A stretch of 64,000 nt of DNA, taken from assembly GCF_002494345.1 (NCBI RefSeq), contig NZ_NXNI01000001.1:3924346-3988345 (forward strand), written 5' to 3'. Under the pieces are notes generated by a model. The model ran no database searches. It saw nothing but the letters and a program-made list of their open reading frames with translations, and was not told where the DNA came from. Positions within the stretch are counted from its first letter, which is position 1; each line of letters starts with the position of its first letter. The position numbers were made by a program, and so were the translations under genes. This DNA is from Natrinema ejinorense. Lineage in GTDB: Archaea; Halobacteriota; Halobacteria; Halobacteriales; Natrialbaceae. This document shows positions 45,432 through 55,068 of the stretch, in pieces.

Positions 45432-47225
45432 TCAGGCCAGCAGCGACTCGAATTCCTCGAGTCGGTCGCCGTAGGTCTCGAGAGCGCGATCGATCGGTTC
45501 CGAACTGCTCATGTCGACGCCGGCGATCCGGAGCAGTTCGAGCGGGTACTCCCGGGAGCCCCGGCGGAGGAACTCGAGGTAGTCGTCGGCGGCGGACTGG
45601 CCGTCCTCGAGGATGGTGTCGACGATCGCGAGCGCCGCCGAAATGCCGGTCGCGTACTGGTAGACGTAGAACGCCCGGTAGAAGTGCGGGATCCGCATCC
45701 ACTCGCGGGCGATGCGGTCGTCGATCGCGGCGGGTTCGTAGTAGTCCGCCTTGAGCCCGCGGTAGAGCTCGTCGAGGCGGTCTGCAGTGAGGGGCTCGCC
45801 GTCCTCCTCGAGCCGGTGGGCTTCGTGTTCGAACTCCGCGAAGAGGGTCTGACGGTAGAGCGTCGAGCGCACGCGCTCGAGGAATTCGTTGAGGACGTGT
45901 TTCCGGAACTGTGGATCGTCGACGGTTTCCAGCAGGTGGTTGGTCAACAGCGCCTCGTTGACCGTGCTGGCGACCTCGGCGACGAAGATCTCGTAGCTCG
46001 AGTAGACGAACGGCTGTTCGTCTTTCGTGAGTTCGGAGTGCATCGAGTGGCCGAGTTCGTGGGCCAGCGTGTACATCGAGGAGATGTCCTGCTGGTAGTT
46101 CAGGAGGATGAACGGCTGGGTATCGTAGGTGCCCCCGGAGTACGCCCCCGACTGTTTGCCCTCGTTCTCGTAGACGTCGATCCACTGGGAGTCCAGTCCC
46201 TCGGCGACGCGGGACTGGTAGTCCTCGCCCAGCGGAGCCAGCGCGTCGACGACGTACTCGGTCGCCTGGTCGTACTCGAGGTCGGGCCCCTCATCGCCGG
46301 TCAGGGGCATGTAGAGGTCCCACATCCGTAGCTCCTCGACCTCCAGGGCCCGCTGTTTGAGGTCGGCGTGGTGGTGGAGCTTGTCGATGTTGTCGTGGAC
46401 GGTTTCGACGAGCGTATCGTAGACGTCGACGGGGACGTTGGGACCGTCGAGGGCGGCCTCGCGTGCAGTGTCGTAATTGCGCGCTCGAGCGGTCTTGACG
46501 TCGGCTTTGACGCTGTTTTTGTAGCTGGCCGCGACGGTGTTGCGCACCGATTCCCACTCGTCGAAGTAGCCCTCGTAGACGCGCCGTCGGAAGTCCCGAT
46601 CGGGGCGCTTGAGCAGGTTGGTGAAGTTGCTCTGGGTGATCTCGACGGCCTCGCCCTCGGGATCCTCGACGGTGGGAAACGCCATGTCCGCGTTCGAGAG
46701 CATGTTGTACACTTCACCCGTCGCGCCGGTCACCTCGCTCAGGTCCGCCAGCAGCGCTTCGACCTCGGCCGAGCGCGTGTGGGGTTTCATCCGGAGCACG
46801 TCGTCGACGTAGTGGTCGTAGGTCTCGAGGCCCGACTCCTCGTCGACCATCGCGTCGAACTCCTCGAGGGTCAGCTCCTGGAGTTCGGGCTCGATAAAGG
46901 AGGCGGCGGATTGGGCGTCGGCCGCCAGCGACTGCGATCGGGCGGTCAGCGCCTGGTACTCCTGGTTCGTCGTGTCCTCGTCGCGACGCATCCGGGCGTA
47001 GGCGGCGACCGTCGACACCTCCCGCATGATCTCGTCGCGCAACTCGAGGGTCTCGAGGAGGGACTCGGCGTCGTCGGTGACGGTTCCTTCGTAGGCCTCG
47101 AGTTCGTCGATGCGCTCGGCGACGGCCTCGTAGGCGGCTTCCCAGTCGTCGTCGGTCGCATAGATGCTCTCGAGGTCCCACGTATACTGCTCGTCGACCT
47201 CCGAGCGTTCGGGTACGGAACTCAT
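45432..47225 (-). CDS. pepF: Oligoendopeptidase F (M3B metallopeptidase)
   Basis: A 597-residue zinc peptidase from ATG 47225 (MSSVPERSEVDEQYTWDLES). The active site HELGHSMH is near residues 389-396, with the third ligand Glu expected in the following helix (SYEIFVAEVASTVNEALLTN). The N-terminal half is the helical clam-like domain of PepF/ThoP enzymes. It degrades peptides of roughly 5-20 residues in the cytoplasm, plausibly those leaving the proteasome, whose ATPase is the next gene downstream. The longer 713-residue reading has an N-terminal extension with no homology. Confidence 0.92.
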   Translation of the reverse strand: MSSVPERSEVDEQYTWDLESIYATDDDWEAAYEAVAERIDELEAYEGTVTDDAESLLETLELRDEIMREVSTVAAYARMRRDEDTTNQEYQALTARSQSLAADAQSAASFIEPELQELTLEEFDAMVDEESGLETYDHYVDDVLRMKPHTRSAEVEALLADLSEVTGATGEVYNMLSNADMAFPTVEDPEGEAVEITQSNFTNLLKRPDRDFRRRVYEGYFDEWESVRNTVAASYKNSVKADVKTARARNYDTAREAALDGPNVPVDVYDTLVETVHDNIDKLHHHADLKQRALEVEELRMWDLYMPLTGDEGPDLEYDQATEYVVDALAPLGEDYQSRVAEGLDSQWIDVYENEGKQSGAYSGGTYDTQPFILLNYQQDISSMYTLAHELGHSMHSELTKDEQPFVYSSYEIFVAEVASTVNEALLTNHLLETVDDPQFRKHVLNEFLERVRSTLYRQTLFAEFEHEAHRLEEDGEPLTADRLDELYRGLKADYYEPAAIDDRIAREWMRIPHFYRAFYVYQYATGISAALAIVDTILEDGQSAADDYLEFLRRGSREYPLELLRIAGVDMSSSEPIDRALETYGDRLEEFESLLA

Positions 47226-47351
47226 AGACACGCGTTCGAAGCGGTGTCGGTAAAGCGTGTCGGACCCCTTCAGGGGCCGGAAAGACGATGGTTCACCCTC
47301 CCGGTCGTGCCGCGGGTTCGCGACGGGGACCGGCGAGCGGCAGAACGAACG

Positions 47352-47382
47352 GCTTTTCACTCCGATTTCCCGAATCGCCAGT
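47352..47382 (+). promoter_or_regulatory. Probable leaderless promoter for the phosphoribosyltransferase
   Basis: CTTTTCAC at about 47353-47360 lies 25-30 nt before the ATG at 47383, inside the 157-bp divergent gap shared with pepF. Confidence 0.4.
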
Positions 47383-47940
47383 ATGAACCGGCTCCTCGAG
47401 TCGTTAGACGACGCACCGATCATCGACAAGGACGGATACGAGTACCTCGTCCACCCGATCAGCAACGGGGTTCCACAGCTCGATCCCGCCCTGTTGCGGG
47501 AGGTCGTTGTCGAGGTGATGCGGACCGCGGACCTCGACGTGGACAAGATCGTCGCGCCGGAGGCGATGGGCATCCACCTCGCGACCGCGCTTTCCCTGCA
47601 GGCCGACGTTCCGCTGGTCGTTATTCGAAAGCGGGCCTACGGGCTCGAGGGGGAGGTCTCCCTGCATCAGGAGACGGGGTACTCGGAGTCGGAGATGTAC
47701 ATCAACGACGTCGAAGCGGGGGACCGGGTCGTGATCGTCGACGACATGCTCTCGACCGGCGGCACGTTGGCTGCGATCTGTGACGCGCTCGACGGCATCG
47801 GAGCCGAAATCGTCGACATCGTCGTCGTGTTGCGCAAGGTCGGCGAGTCGGCGCTCGACGACACGGAATACGAGGCGACGAGCCTCGTCGACATCACGGT
47901 CGAGGACGGCGAGGTGACCGTCCACTCGGCGCATCGGTAG
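47383..47940 (+). CDS. hpt: Purine phosphoribosyltransferase (hypoxanthine/guanine type)
   Basis: A 185-residue type I PRTase. The PRPP loop [13 protein letters not shown] is near residues 116-128 and the N-terminal part has the archaeal HGPRT/APRT-like pattern ([40 protein letters not shown]). It salvages hypoxanthine, guanine or adenine to nucleotides with PRPP. The exact base preference cannot be read. Downstream on the same strand is a nucleobase permease, which supports a purine salvage role. Confidence 0.85.
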   Translation: MNRLLESLDDAPIIDKDGYEYLVHPISNGVPQLDPALLREVVVEVMRTADLDVDKIVAPEAMGIHLATALSLQADVPLVVIRKRAYGLEGEVSLHQETGYSESEMYINDVEAGDRVVIVDDMLSTGGTLAAICDALDGIGAEIVDIVVVLRKVGESALDDTEYEATSLVDITVEDGEVTVHSAHR

Positions 47941-48123
47941 ACGTGCCGAGGACCGGCGGCGGCCAACGGTCCGTCTCGAGCCGGTAGCTCGACGGGGGCA
48001 AGACGCTCCCGTGTATTCGGCACAGGGTATGCATCTATGTGCACATATGGGGCACCTAACTCGCCCATTTGAGCGTGTTTGCGAATCTTTTTGTACACCC
48101 ATCTGCAACCTGGCGGCCATACA

Positions 48124-49533
48124 ATGTCGACGGAACCGGACGGCGGCATCGAACTCGAGTACGGTCTGGACGACAAACCGCCGTTACCGAAATCGATTCT
48201 GCTCGGCCTACAACACGTCGCGGTGATGATCGTCCCGGCGACGGCAGTGGCCTATGCCGTCGGGACCAGCGTCGGTCTCGACGGCGACACGGCCTACCTC
48301 GTCCAAATGGTCCTGCTGTTCTCGGGGCTGGCGACGATGGTACAGGCGTACACCGTCGGGCCCGTCGGCGCGCGCCTGCCGATCGTCATGGGCTCGAGTT
48401 TCACGTTCGTGGGCGCGTCGATCTCGATCGGCGCGGACTACGGGATGGCCGCCGTCTTCGGCGCGATCCTCGTGACGGGATTCGTCGTCGAGGGACTGAT
48501 CGGCTGGCAGTTCAAACGCATCAAACCCTTCTTCCCGCCGCTGGTGACCGGACTCGTCGTCGTCATCATTGGCCTCTACCTCGTGCCCGTCGCGATGGAC
48601 TACGCTGCCGGCGGTGTCGGCGCGTCGGACTTCGGTGCCTTGCACCACATCGGACTCGCCGCGGTCGTGCTGGCGATCGCCGTCGGCCTCAACATGTTCA
48701 CGCGCGGCGTCACGCGACTGCTGTCCGTGCTCGTCGCGATCGGCGTCGGGTACGCGGCCGCCATCGCCCTCACGTTCACCACCGGTCTCGAACTCGTCGA
48801 CTTCTCGACCGTCGGCGACGCCGCCTGGATCGCGCTGCCGTCGCCCACCCGCTTCGGCTTCGAGTTCGAACCGATCGCGATCGCCACCTTCGCCGTCCTC
48901 TTTCTCGTCTCCTCGATGGAGACCGTCGGCGACATGTCCGGCGTCACGGCCGCCGAGGGACGCAATCCGACGAACGAGGAGTTCCGCGGCGGGCTGTTCA
49001 ACGACGGGCTGCTGAGTTCGATCGGTGCCGTCTTCGGCGCGTTCCCGATCACCTCCTTCTCTCAGAACGTCGGCATCGTCAACTTCACCGGCGTGATGAG
49101 CCGTCACGTCGTCGGCATCGGCGGCGTCTTCCTCGCCGTCCTCGGGCTGAGCCCGAAGGTCGGCGCCGCCGTCACGACGATCCCCAGCGCGGTCTTCGGC
49201 GGCGCTGTCCTGCTGATGGCCGGGATGGTCGCCGCGAGCGGGTTCCGACTGATCGTCACGCACGTGGATCTCGATCGTCGGAACACGGTCATCGTCGCCG
49301 TCTCGCTCGGCCTCGGGCTCGGCGTCGCGACGACGCCCGAAGCCCTCGCGGGACTCCCGAGTGGCGCGGAACTGTTCTTCGGACAGTCGGTCATCGTGAC
49401 CGCGCTGTCGGCGCTGGCGCTCAACACGTTCGTCCCCGGTGCGGGGAGCCCGCTGTTCGACGCCCCGTCGACCGATTCGGAATCTGGCGCGGAGTCCGCT
49501 GACGCCGCGCCCGTCGGCTCCGGCGACGACTGA
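48124..49533 (+). CDS. Xanthine/uracil (NCS2) permease
   Basis: A 469-residue permease from ATG 48124 with about 12-14 TM segments. NCS2 landmarks: the N-terminal LPKSILLGLQHVAVMIVPAT, MGSSFTFVGASISIGADYGM, then SFSQNVGIVNFTGV and SSMETVGDMSGV. It probably imports a purine (xanthine, hypoxanthine, guanine) or uracil with a cation. The upstream phosphoribosyltransferase suggests a purine. The 183-bp gap before it contains TTTTTGTAC, a candidate TATA element. Confidence 0.9.
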   Translation: MSTEPDGGIELEYGLDDKPPLPKSILLGLQHVAVMIVPATAVAYAVGTSVGLDGDTAYLVQMVLLFSGLATMVQAYTVGPVGARLPIVMGSSFTFVGASISIGADYGMAAVFGAILVTGFVVEGLIGWQFKRIKPFFPPLVTGLVVVIIGLYLVPVAMDYAAGGVGASDFGALHHIGLAAVVLAIAVGLNMFTRGVTRLLSVLVAIGVGYAAAIALTFTTGLELVDFSTVGDAAWIALPSPTRFGFEFEPIAIATFAVLFLVSSMETVGDMSGVTAAEGRNPTNEEFRGGLFNDGLLSSIGAVFGAFPITSFSQNVGIVNFTGVMSRHVVGIGGVFLAVLGLSPKVGAAVTTIPSAVFGGAVLLMAGMVAASGFRLIVTHVDLDRRNTVIVAVSLGLGLGVATTPEALAGLPSGAELFFGQSVIVTALSALALNTFVPGAGSPLFDAPSTDSESGAESADAAPVGSGDD

Positions 49534-49735
49534 GCCACACGCCGGCGTGACGGCGTGCTTGCGACGACCGGGGACGGCTCGAATGCGAGCGGGCAACGAA
49601 CGCCCTCGAACCGGTTCGATAACGAGATCGTTCGGTCTACGAACTGTTCTCGATGGATCGGTTCCGAAACGGAAACGATGCGACCGATTTCACGGCCAGG
49701 GGTACTCGAGGCCGATAGTACTCACTGAACGTCAT

Positions 49736-49787
49736 TGCACACTTGATCGTCCGACGGCGTTGCGATCGGTGTGTAAATCGTTTCGGT
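49736..49787 (+). repeat. Dispersed 52-bp hairpin element, copy B
   Basis: Second copy of the 3972-4023 element (42 of 52 identical). The inverted repeat differs from copy A, but the 5' arm (TTGATCGT) still pairs with the 3' arm (GCGATCGG) as an 8-bp stem if G-U pairs are allowed in the plus-strand RNA. It ends 6 bp past the stop of the small minus-strand membrane gene. The rest of the 260-bp gap 49534-49793 shows nothing recognisable. Confidence 0.7.
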
Positions 49788-49793
49788 GACTAC

Positions 49794-50030
49794 TTAGCTT
49801 TCGGCGTCGACCGCCGTCCGAACGACGCGGGCGAAGCCGAGCGTGGCGAGGAACGTTCCGACGAGGACTAGCAAGACGAACAGGACGACGCCCAGGGCGG
49901 ATGCACCGACCTCGGGATGGGTTCGCAGCGGCGACGTGAGACGGAGTCCGAAGAAGATCACGAGCACGCCCGCAGCGACACGGATCGACGCGCGCCAGTA
50001 GGCACCGTACTCCTCGGGGGACAGTTCCAT
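49794..50030 (-). CDS. Small two-TM membrane protein
   Basis: A 78-residue protein with two hydrophobic helices (SIRVAAGVLVIFFGLRL and ALGVVLFVLLVLVGTFLATL) joined by a short loop containing RTHPEVG. No family was recognised. ATG 50030. Lies downstream of truA on the same strand with a 92-bp gap. Confidence 0.65.
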   Translation of the reverse strand: MELSPEEYGAYWRASIRVAAGVLVIFFGLRLTSPLRTHPEVGASALGVVLFVLLVLVGTFLATLGFARVVRTAVDAES

Positions 50031-50122
50031 GCGCCGACGTGTGTCCGTGGCCGTAAAAAACGCTCCTACACGGATGGCAGACTGCGGGCACGGTGGCTGC
50101 CTCGAGCCGAGTCGTCCCGCTG

Positions 50123-50980
50123 TCAGCGCATCCCGTCGGCCACCTCTCGGGCGACCCGCGCTCCCGTTTGGCGATCGATCCGGCAGCGATCGAACACCGC
50201 TCGAGCGCTCGCGGCCGCGGCGTCGTCGATCTCGAACGCGAGTTCGGGGTAGGCCACGTCGGTCAGGACGAGCGGCTCCGGCGGGGCGGGTGCGATCCCT
50301 TCGTGGCCGGGCAATGGATCGGGCTCGAGGACGCGGTCGACCTTCGCCAGCGTCGACTCGCCGGTCCCGATCTCACGAGCCAGCGAGACGAGTCGCCGAA
50401 CGAGTTCTCGAGCGAAGCCGCCCGCGCTGACGGTGACGAGGAGGTAGTCGCCGTCCCGGTTCGCCGCGAGGGTCAGCGACCGCTCGGTGTTGTGGTCGTC
50501 GGGCGTCAGATTGTGAACGTCGTGGCTCCCGGAAAGCGCCTCACAGGCCGCGTGGAAACGGTCGTCGTCGACGGCGGGGTCGACCGGCTCGCGGTCCGAA
50601 GCGGACACACCCTCACCAGCGGGCGGCGCGTACAGATGGTACGTGTACTCCCTGTGGCTCGCGTGGTGGGTCGCGTGGAACTCCGCCGGCACGTCGGCGG
50701 CCGCCCACGCCCGGATGTCGGCCGGGAGGTCGGCGTTCAACGCCCGCGGCGCGAGCCAGTCGGGTGCCTCGAGTGCGATCGTCTGTGCGAGCGCGGAGAC
50801 GCCGGCGTCGGTGCGGCCGGCGGCGGCGTAGCCGGTTGGTTTGTCGGCGGCAGGGTCGAGGACGTCGAGTGCGCGGAGCGCGTCGAAGATCGCATCCTCG
50901 ACGGTGGCGACGTCGGGCTGGCGCTGGTAGCCGTGGTATTCCGTCCCGTCGTAGGCGATCCTGAACGCGCGGGGAGTCAT
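50123..50980 (-). CDS. truA: tRNA pseudouridine synthase A
   Basis: A 285-residue TruA-family enzyme. It starts with the typical RIAYDGTEYHGYQRQP, has the catalytic Asp in GRTDAGVSA near residue 57, and the later motifs FHATHHASHREYTYHLYAP and FARELVRRLV. It isomerises uridines 38-40 of the anticodon arm. Reading from ATG 50980. Confidence 0.95.
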   Translation of the reverse strand: MTPRAFRIAYDGTEYHGYQRQPDVATVEDAIFDALRALDVLDPAADKPTGYAAAGRTDAGVSALAQTIALEAPDWLAPRALNADLPADIRAWAAADVPAEFHATHHASHREYTYHLYAPPAGEGVSASDREPVDPAVDDDRFHAACEALSGSHDVHNLTPDDHNTERSLTLAANRDGDYLLVTVSAGGFARELVRRLVSLAREIGTGESTLAKVDRVLEPDPLPGHEGIAPAPPEPLVLTDVAYPELAFEIDDAAAASARAVFDRCRIDRQTGARVAREVADGMR

Positions 50981-51029
50981 CGGTTCTCGAGTCGATCCAG
51001 CGGGGCCAGGCTGTTATACCGTTCGCTGT

Positions 51030-51845
51030 TCAGTGGACGATTTCGCTATCGCGGAGGAGCGCTCGTTCCGTTCGGTCCGCTTCCGGGCCCGCATCGACGA
51101 GGGTCGGCTCGTCGACCGGTTCCGAAAACCGATCGGGGTCGGGTTCGACGCGCTCGAGCATCGCAGAGAACACCGACCCGCGCCGGCCGCTGGCCGAGAC
51201 AACGCCGCCGTATTTGCGGTCTTCGAACGCTGTTTCCTCGGGATCGGGGAACTCCTCGCGGATGATCTCCGCGGTCTCTCGGATGTAGTCTGCCGCCTGT
51301 TGCTGTGAGTACAGACTCTCCTCGTAGTAGGTCTCGGCGTACTCCTCGTCCAGTTCGTCGGACGAGTGTGCCGGCGACTCGTATTGGACGGACTTCCTCG
51401 TCGTGTAGCCGCTGGCAAACCGGATGTTCATGGTGAAACTGTCGGGATAGCGCAGGATGAGCGGAGCGAACAGCATGTCCGTAATAGTGGCCCGCTGTTG
51501 GGCCCGCCACGCCCCCTCGAAGTAGTACGCGGCGAGCGCACCGATCCGATCGTCACGCTCTCCCCGGTTGTACGCCATCGCAGCCTCTTCGTAGTCGTTG
51601 CCCGCGATCCGTCGAAGACGCCGCTCGAAGGTCTCGGCGATCCGATCGAGCTCGGCTTCGTAGGCGTCCAGAACCGACACTGTGGGGTCAGCGAGGTGTT
51701 CGGCCTTCCGCTCTCGAGCGGCCGCCACGGTCATCATGTTCTCGTGGAACACCCGCTCGGCGTCCATATCGGGAAGCGGAATTCGGACCGCTCGCTGGTG
51801 CAGAACCCTCGTGTCGCCGTTGAATCGGGTCTGCGTCCCGTCCAT
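51030..51845 (-). CDS. Acidic, mainly helical protein of unknown function
   Basis: A 271-residue soluble protein with no signal peptide and no TM segment. Conserved-looking segments: VLDAYEAELDRIAETFERRL, AGNDYEEAAMAYNRGERDDR, and ALAAYYFEGAWRAQQRATIT, then a region beginning YTTRKSVQYESP. The family was not recognised; no catalytic motif is obvious. TATA-like GGTTATACCAC lies about 28 nt before ATG 51845. It may be a regulator or structural protein; no basis to choose. Confidence 0.65.
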   Translation of the reverse strand: MDGTQTRFNGDTRVLHQRAVRIPLPDMDAERVFHENMMTVAAARERKAEHLADPTVSVLDAYEAELDRIAETFERRLRRIAGNDYEEAAMAYNRGERDDRIGALAAYYFEGAWRAQQRATITDMLFAPLILRYPDSFTMNIRFASGYTTRKSVQYESPAHSSDELDEEYAETYYEESLYSQQQAADYIRETAEIIREEFPDPEETAFEDRKYGGVVSASGRRGSVFSAMLERVEPDPDRFSEPVDEPTLVDAGPEADRTERALLRDSEIVH

Positions 51846-52006
51846 GGGATTGCTTTCGTGAAACAGTGGTATAACCGATTAGGCCGATCGAGCTGAATGT
51901 TCGGATTTGTTATGGTAATTTCGGCGTCGTGGGCCAGTCCGTCCGGCTCGGGACGATCGACGGCGGACCGAGGAATTTAGGGTCCCGTGGCTCGCTCCTA
52001 CTCGGT

Positions 52007-52609
52007 ATGATCCTCTCCGATGCGGATATCCTCGAGCGTCTCGAGGCCGGCGACCTCGTCGTCGACCCTCTCGACGACCCGGAACTACAGATCCAGCCCG
52101 CGAGCGTCGACCTCCGGTTAGGTCGGGAGTTCCTCGAGTTTCAGCGGACGAATATCTCCTGTATTCATCCCGATTCGGAGCAGGAGATCGACGAGTACAT
52201 CACCGAAACCGTCGTCGACGAGGGGGACGACTTCATTCTCCATCCCGGTGACTTCGTGCTTGGCACGACCTACGAGCGCGTCGAAATCCCGGCGGATCTG
52301 ATCGCCCACGTCGAGGGCCGTTCGTCGCTGGGGCGGCTCGCCGTGGTCGTGCATGCGACCGCAGGACTGTGCGACCCCGGCTATCGGGGACAGATCACCC
52401 TCGAGCTATCGAACCTCGGCTCCGCCCCGGTCGCGCTCACGCCCGGTATGCGTATCTCCCAGCTCACGTTTACCGAGCTCAAGACGCCGGCGGAGCGGCC
52501 CTACGGCAGCGATCGGGGCTCGAAGTACCAGGATCAGGACGGCCCGCAGGCCTCCCGCATCGGCAGCGACGACGAGTTCGGTGGCGACCAGCTCGAGCGC
52601 GACGGCTGA
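52007..52609 (+). CDS. dcd: dCTP deaminase (dUTPase-related)
   Basis: A 200-residue protein from ATG 52007 ([20 protein letters not shown]). Motifs: [37 protein letters not shown] and [14 protein letters not shown], as in Dcd/DCD-DUT trimers. It deaminates dCTP to dUTP, or in bifunctional members on to dUMP, for thymidylate synthesis. The motif set does not decide between mono- and bifunctional. A reading from 51929 adds 26 residues across the promoter and was rejected. Confidence 0.92.
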   Translation: MILSDADILERLEAGDLVVDPLDDPELQIQPASVDLRLGREFLEFQRTNISCIHPDSEQEIDEYITETVVDEGDDFILHPGDFVLGTTYERVEIPADLIAHVEGRSSLGRLAVVVHATAGLCDPGYRGQITLELSNLGSAPVALTPGMRISQLTFTELKTPAERPYGSDRGSKYQDQDGPQASRIGSDDEFGGDQLERDG

Positions 52610-52793
52610 ACCCCTGGCAGGCGATTCGTGAAGATCGTCTCGGCCCCCGTCCGAAGCCGTCCGCGTTCCGCTCGCGAGGCGATCATCGTCGATGCTGCTA
52701 TCGACGGGGCCCCCATCGGGAACTCCGTGCGCTGTGCGTCGTCGTGTGTCGGCGGGCGGTATAAGGCCGCCCTCGTGGTACTTGCCTGTGACT

Positions 52794-53579
52794 ATGACTG
52801 CGACAGGTGAGAGCGGCGTCGACGTCGCCGGTCCGTCCGACGCACAGTCGATCGTGTTCGTCCACGGCGCGATATTCACGCGGAAGATGTGGCTCCCCCA
52901 ACAGCGCGAGTTCTCCGACGAGTATCACACCGTCGCCCCCGATTTGCCGGGACACGGCACCCGCGCCGGCAAGCCGTTTCGGATGGAGCCCGCGGTCGAC
53001 GTTCTCGAGGATACCGTCGCGAGACGGACCGACGGATCGGCGGTGTTCGTCGGGCTCTCGCTGGGTGGCTACGTGGCGACGGAGTACGCCTACCGCCACC
53101 CCGATCAGGTTGACGGGCTGGTGTTGTCGGGGAGTAGCGTGAATCCGACGGGGACGATGGAACTCGGAACGCGGCTCACCGGTGGCGTCGCGCGGTTGCT
53201 GACGAAACCCGATTTCGGGAAACGCGCGATCGAGAAACTGGCAACGCGCTGGGTTCGGAAACGTGACCTGCCGCCGGACGTCGAACGGGAGATCATCGAG
53301 GCCGGCTTCTATCCGAAACAGTTCGGCGACGCGGGACCCGACATCGCCGGCGAGGATTTTCGGGCGAAGCTCTCGACCTATCCCGGCTCGACGCTGATCC
53401 TCAACGGCGAGAACGACAAATTCATGCGCCGCGGGGAAGCGGCTCACGCCGCTGTCGCACAGGACGGTCGCGTCGAGGTCCTCGCCGGCGTCGGTCACAT
53501 TTGTAATCTCCATCGACCGGCGACGTACACGGACCGAGTACGACGGTTCGTCCACCAAACCGTTCCCACACGACAGTAG
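52794..53579 (+). CDS. Alpha/beta-fold hydrolase
   Basis: A 261-residue protein from ATG 52794. Oxyanion HG motif SIVFVHGAIFTRKMW, the nucleophile elbow GLSLGGYVA (serine near residue 91), the presumed acid Asp in LNGENDKFM and the catalytic His in GVGHICNLHRP. An esterase or lactonase-like hydrolase (PcaD/EstB-like); substrate unknown. GGTATAAGG is about 27 nt before the ATG, a leaderless arrangement. The 3' end is part of a short tandem repeat. Confidence 0.87.
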   Translation: MTATGESGVDVAGPSDAQSIVFVHGAIFTRKMWLPQQREFSDEYHTVAPDLPGHGTRAGKPFRMEPAVDVLEDTVARRTDGSAVFVGLSLGGYVATEYAYRHPDQVDGLVLSGSSVNPTGTMELGTRLTGGVARLLTKPDFGKRAIEKLATRWVRKRDLPPDVEREIIEAGFYPKQFGDAGPDIAGEDFRAKLSTYPGSTLILNGENDKFMRRGEAAHAAVAQDGRVEVLAGVGHICNLHRPATYTDRVRRFVHQTVPTRQ

Positions 53580-53624
53580 GGCGACGAACACGTAAGACGA
53601 CAGCAGGGCGATGCACACGCGAGA
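53571..53624 (+). repeat. 27-bp direct repeat spanning the hydrolase stop codon
   Basis: CGACAGTAGGGCGACGAACA (53571-53590, continuing to 53597) is followed by CGACAGCAGGGCGATGCACA (53598-53617, continuing to 53624), with 22 of 27 positions equal by hand. The first copy contains the TAG stop. A possible degenerate third unit begins at 53625. Confidence 0.55.
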
Positions 53625-53769
53625 CGACGGGAGGACGACTCGAGTACGGCGGGGATCGCCGGTCCGGGAGCAACGAACGGGGTCACCGAGGAGTGATTCC
53701 GAGCGGGAGCCGAGAACGGGAACGAGAGGCGGGCGGAATGGTCGAGTGGGGCGGGGGCCAGACGCCTCC

Positions 53770-55068
53770 TCAGGAGCGTCGGTCGCCGATCAGGTTCCGG
53801 AGGCGGCCGGGGATTCCGAGCAGGGAGATGCCGAATCCAAACAGGACCATCAGCACGTAGACGCCGAGCGTCGAGGTCCAGACGACCAGCATCGAGAGGA
53901 TCGCCCAGGGACCCTCGAGGAAGTAGAACGCGGCGATCGACATCGCCGTTCCGTACAGCAAGACGAGGTATGGGCCCCAGTCCTGTGCGTGGCCGCGCCG
54001 AACCCGTCGTCGGACGTAGCGTTTGAGCTCGCCCTCGAGGGACTCTTTTCGAACGGTCCTGTCCTCGACGTCGTCTTCGAAGGCGTCCACGCGGTCGCGC
54101 AGCCGCTCGATCTCCTCGCGGAGGACTTCCGCGTCGCCGGCGCGATCCCGGGTCCGGGCGCTGGCCCGCCGTCTCTCCCCAGCGTCGCTCGCGCGGTCCT
54201 CCGTGGCTCCCTCGTCGGCACCCGTAGCGTCGTCGGTCATCGCTTCTGTGGAAATCTGTCGGTGTCCGGGACTTTGTAGCTGCCGATCCACTTCACGGTC
54301 GACGAGGACGGCGTTGAGGATTGCGCCGAAGACCAGGATGATCGAACCGACGTACAGCCAGACCAGGACGAGGAACACGGCACCGAGCGCACCGTAGATC
54401 GCGTAGCTTGTTGCCAGGCTGGTATACAGCGAGAACCCCTGACCCAGCGCGTACCAGCCGACGGCGGCGACGATCGTTCCGGGAGCTGCCTCGCGAAGCC
54501 CGACGTTCGCGTCGGGAAAGACGACGTACAGCGGCAGGAACGTCGCGACCAGGCCGAGAACGACGAACAGTTGGCCGACGACCAACACGCCGAATCCGGG
54601 AACGAACCGGAGCACGAGCTCGAGGACACCGACGACGACGAGTCCCAGCGTGATGCCGATGGAGACGATCGTCGCATCCCAGACGGTATCGAGGAGCGAC
54701 TTCTCCCCCGCAGTGCCGTACACTTGCGAGAAGGCTCGATCGAGGCCCCGAAGGACGCGGCTCGACCCCCACAACAGCCCGAGGATGCCGGCGATGGTCG
54801 CTCCCTGCCGACCGGTATCGTCGACGAGCGTCTCGGCGAGTAGCTCCTGGGCCGTCGGCGTCAGGATGTCGCTGGCTGCTGCCGTGAGCCGCGCTGCGAG
54901 CGCCTCCCCGCCGATCGACGCGGCGATTCCCAGCGCGAGCAACATGAGTGGTACGAGCGAGATGAACCCGTAGAACGCGACGCCGGCCGCAAGCAGCGTC
55001 AGCTGTTCGGTCCGCGCGAGCCGAAGCGCTGCTCCGGTCAGCTCGAGTCCCCGTCTGTGATCGATCAC
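53770..55068 (-). CDS. YihY/BrkB-family membrane protein with C-terminal coiled-coil and TM extension
   Basis: A 432-residue protein. The N-terminal part (to about residue 270) is a BrkB/YihY domain with six TM segments (AAGVAFYGFISLVPLMLLAL, LGLLWGSSRVLRGLDRAFSQ, WLYVGSIILVFGAILNAVLV). After an acidic linker comes a coiled coil (EVLREEIERLRDRVDAFEDD) and two more TM segments. I chose GTG 55068 because TATATC lies about 27 nt upstream, at about 55091-55096; the longer ATG 55122 would place that box inside the gene. The C-terminal extension may be a fusion. Function unknown (once called RNase BN). Confidence 0.85.
   Translation of the reverse strand: MIDHRRGLELTGAALRLARTEQLTLLAAGVAFYGFISLVPLMLLALGIAASIGGEALAARLTAAASDILTPTAQELLAETLVDDTGRQGATIAGILGLLWGSSRVLRGLDRAFSQVYGTAGEKSLLDTVWDATIVSIGITLGLVVVGVLELVLRFVPGFGVLVVGQLFVVLGLVATFLPLYVVFPDANVGLREAAPGTIVAAVGWYALGQGFSLYTSLATSYAIYGALGAVFLVLVWLYVGSIILVFGAILNAVLVDREVDRQLQSPGHRQISTEAMTDDATGADEGATEDRASDAGERRRASARTRDRAGDAEVLREEIERLRDRVDAFEDDVEDRTVRKESLEGELKRYVRRRVRRGHAQDWGPYLVLLYGTAMSIAAFYFLEGPWAILSMLVVWTSTLGVYVLMVLFGFGISLLGIPGRLRNLIGDRRS

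Noticed and set aside
45432..47573. 713-residue version of PepF
   Set aside because: The first 116 residues are Ser/Arg-rich with no homology and overlap the divergent promoter region and hpt.
47941..48123. Purine riboswitch ahead of the permease
   Set aside because: I looked for the guanine/adenine aptamer pattern and found no matching core; archaeal examples are not established.
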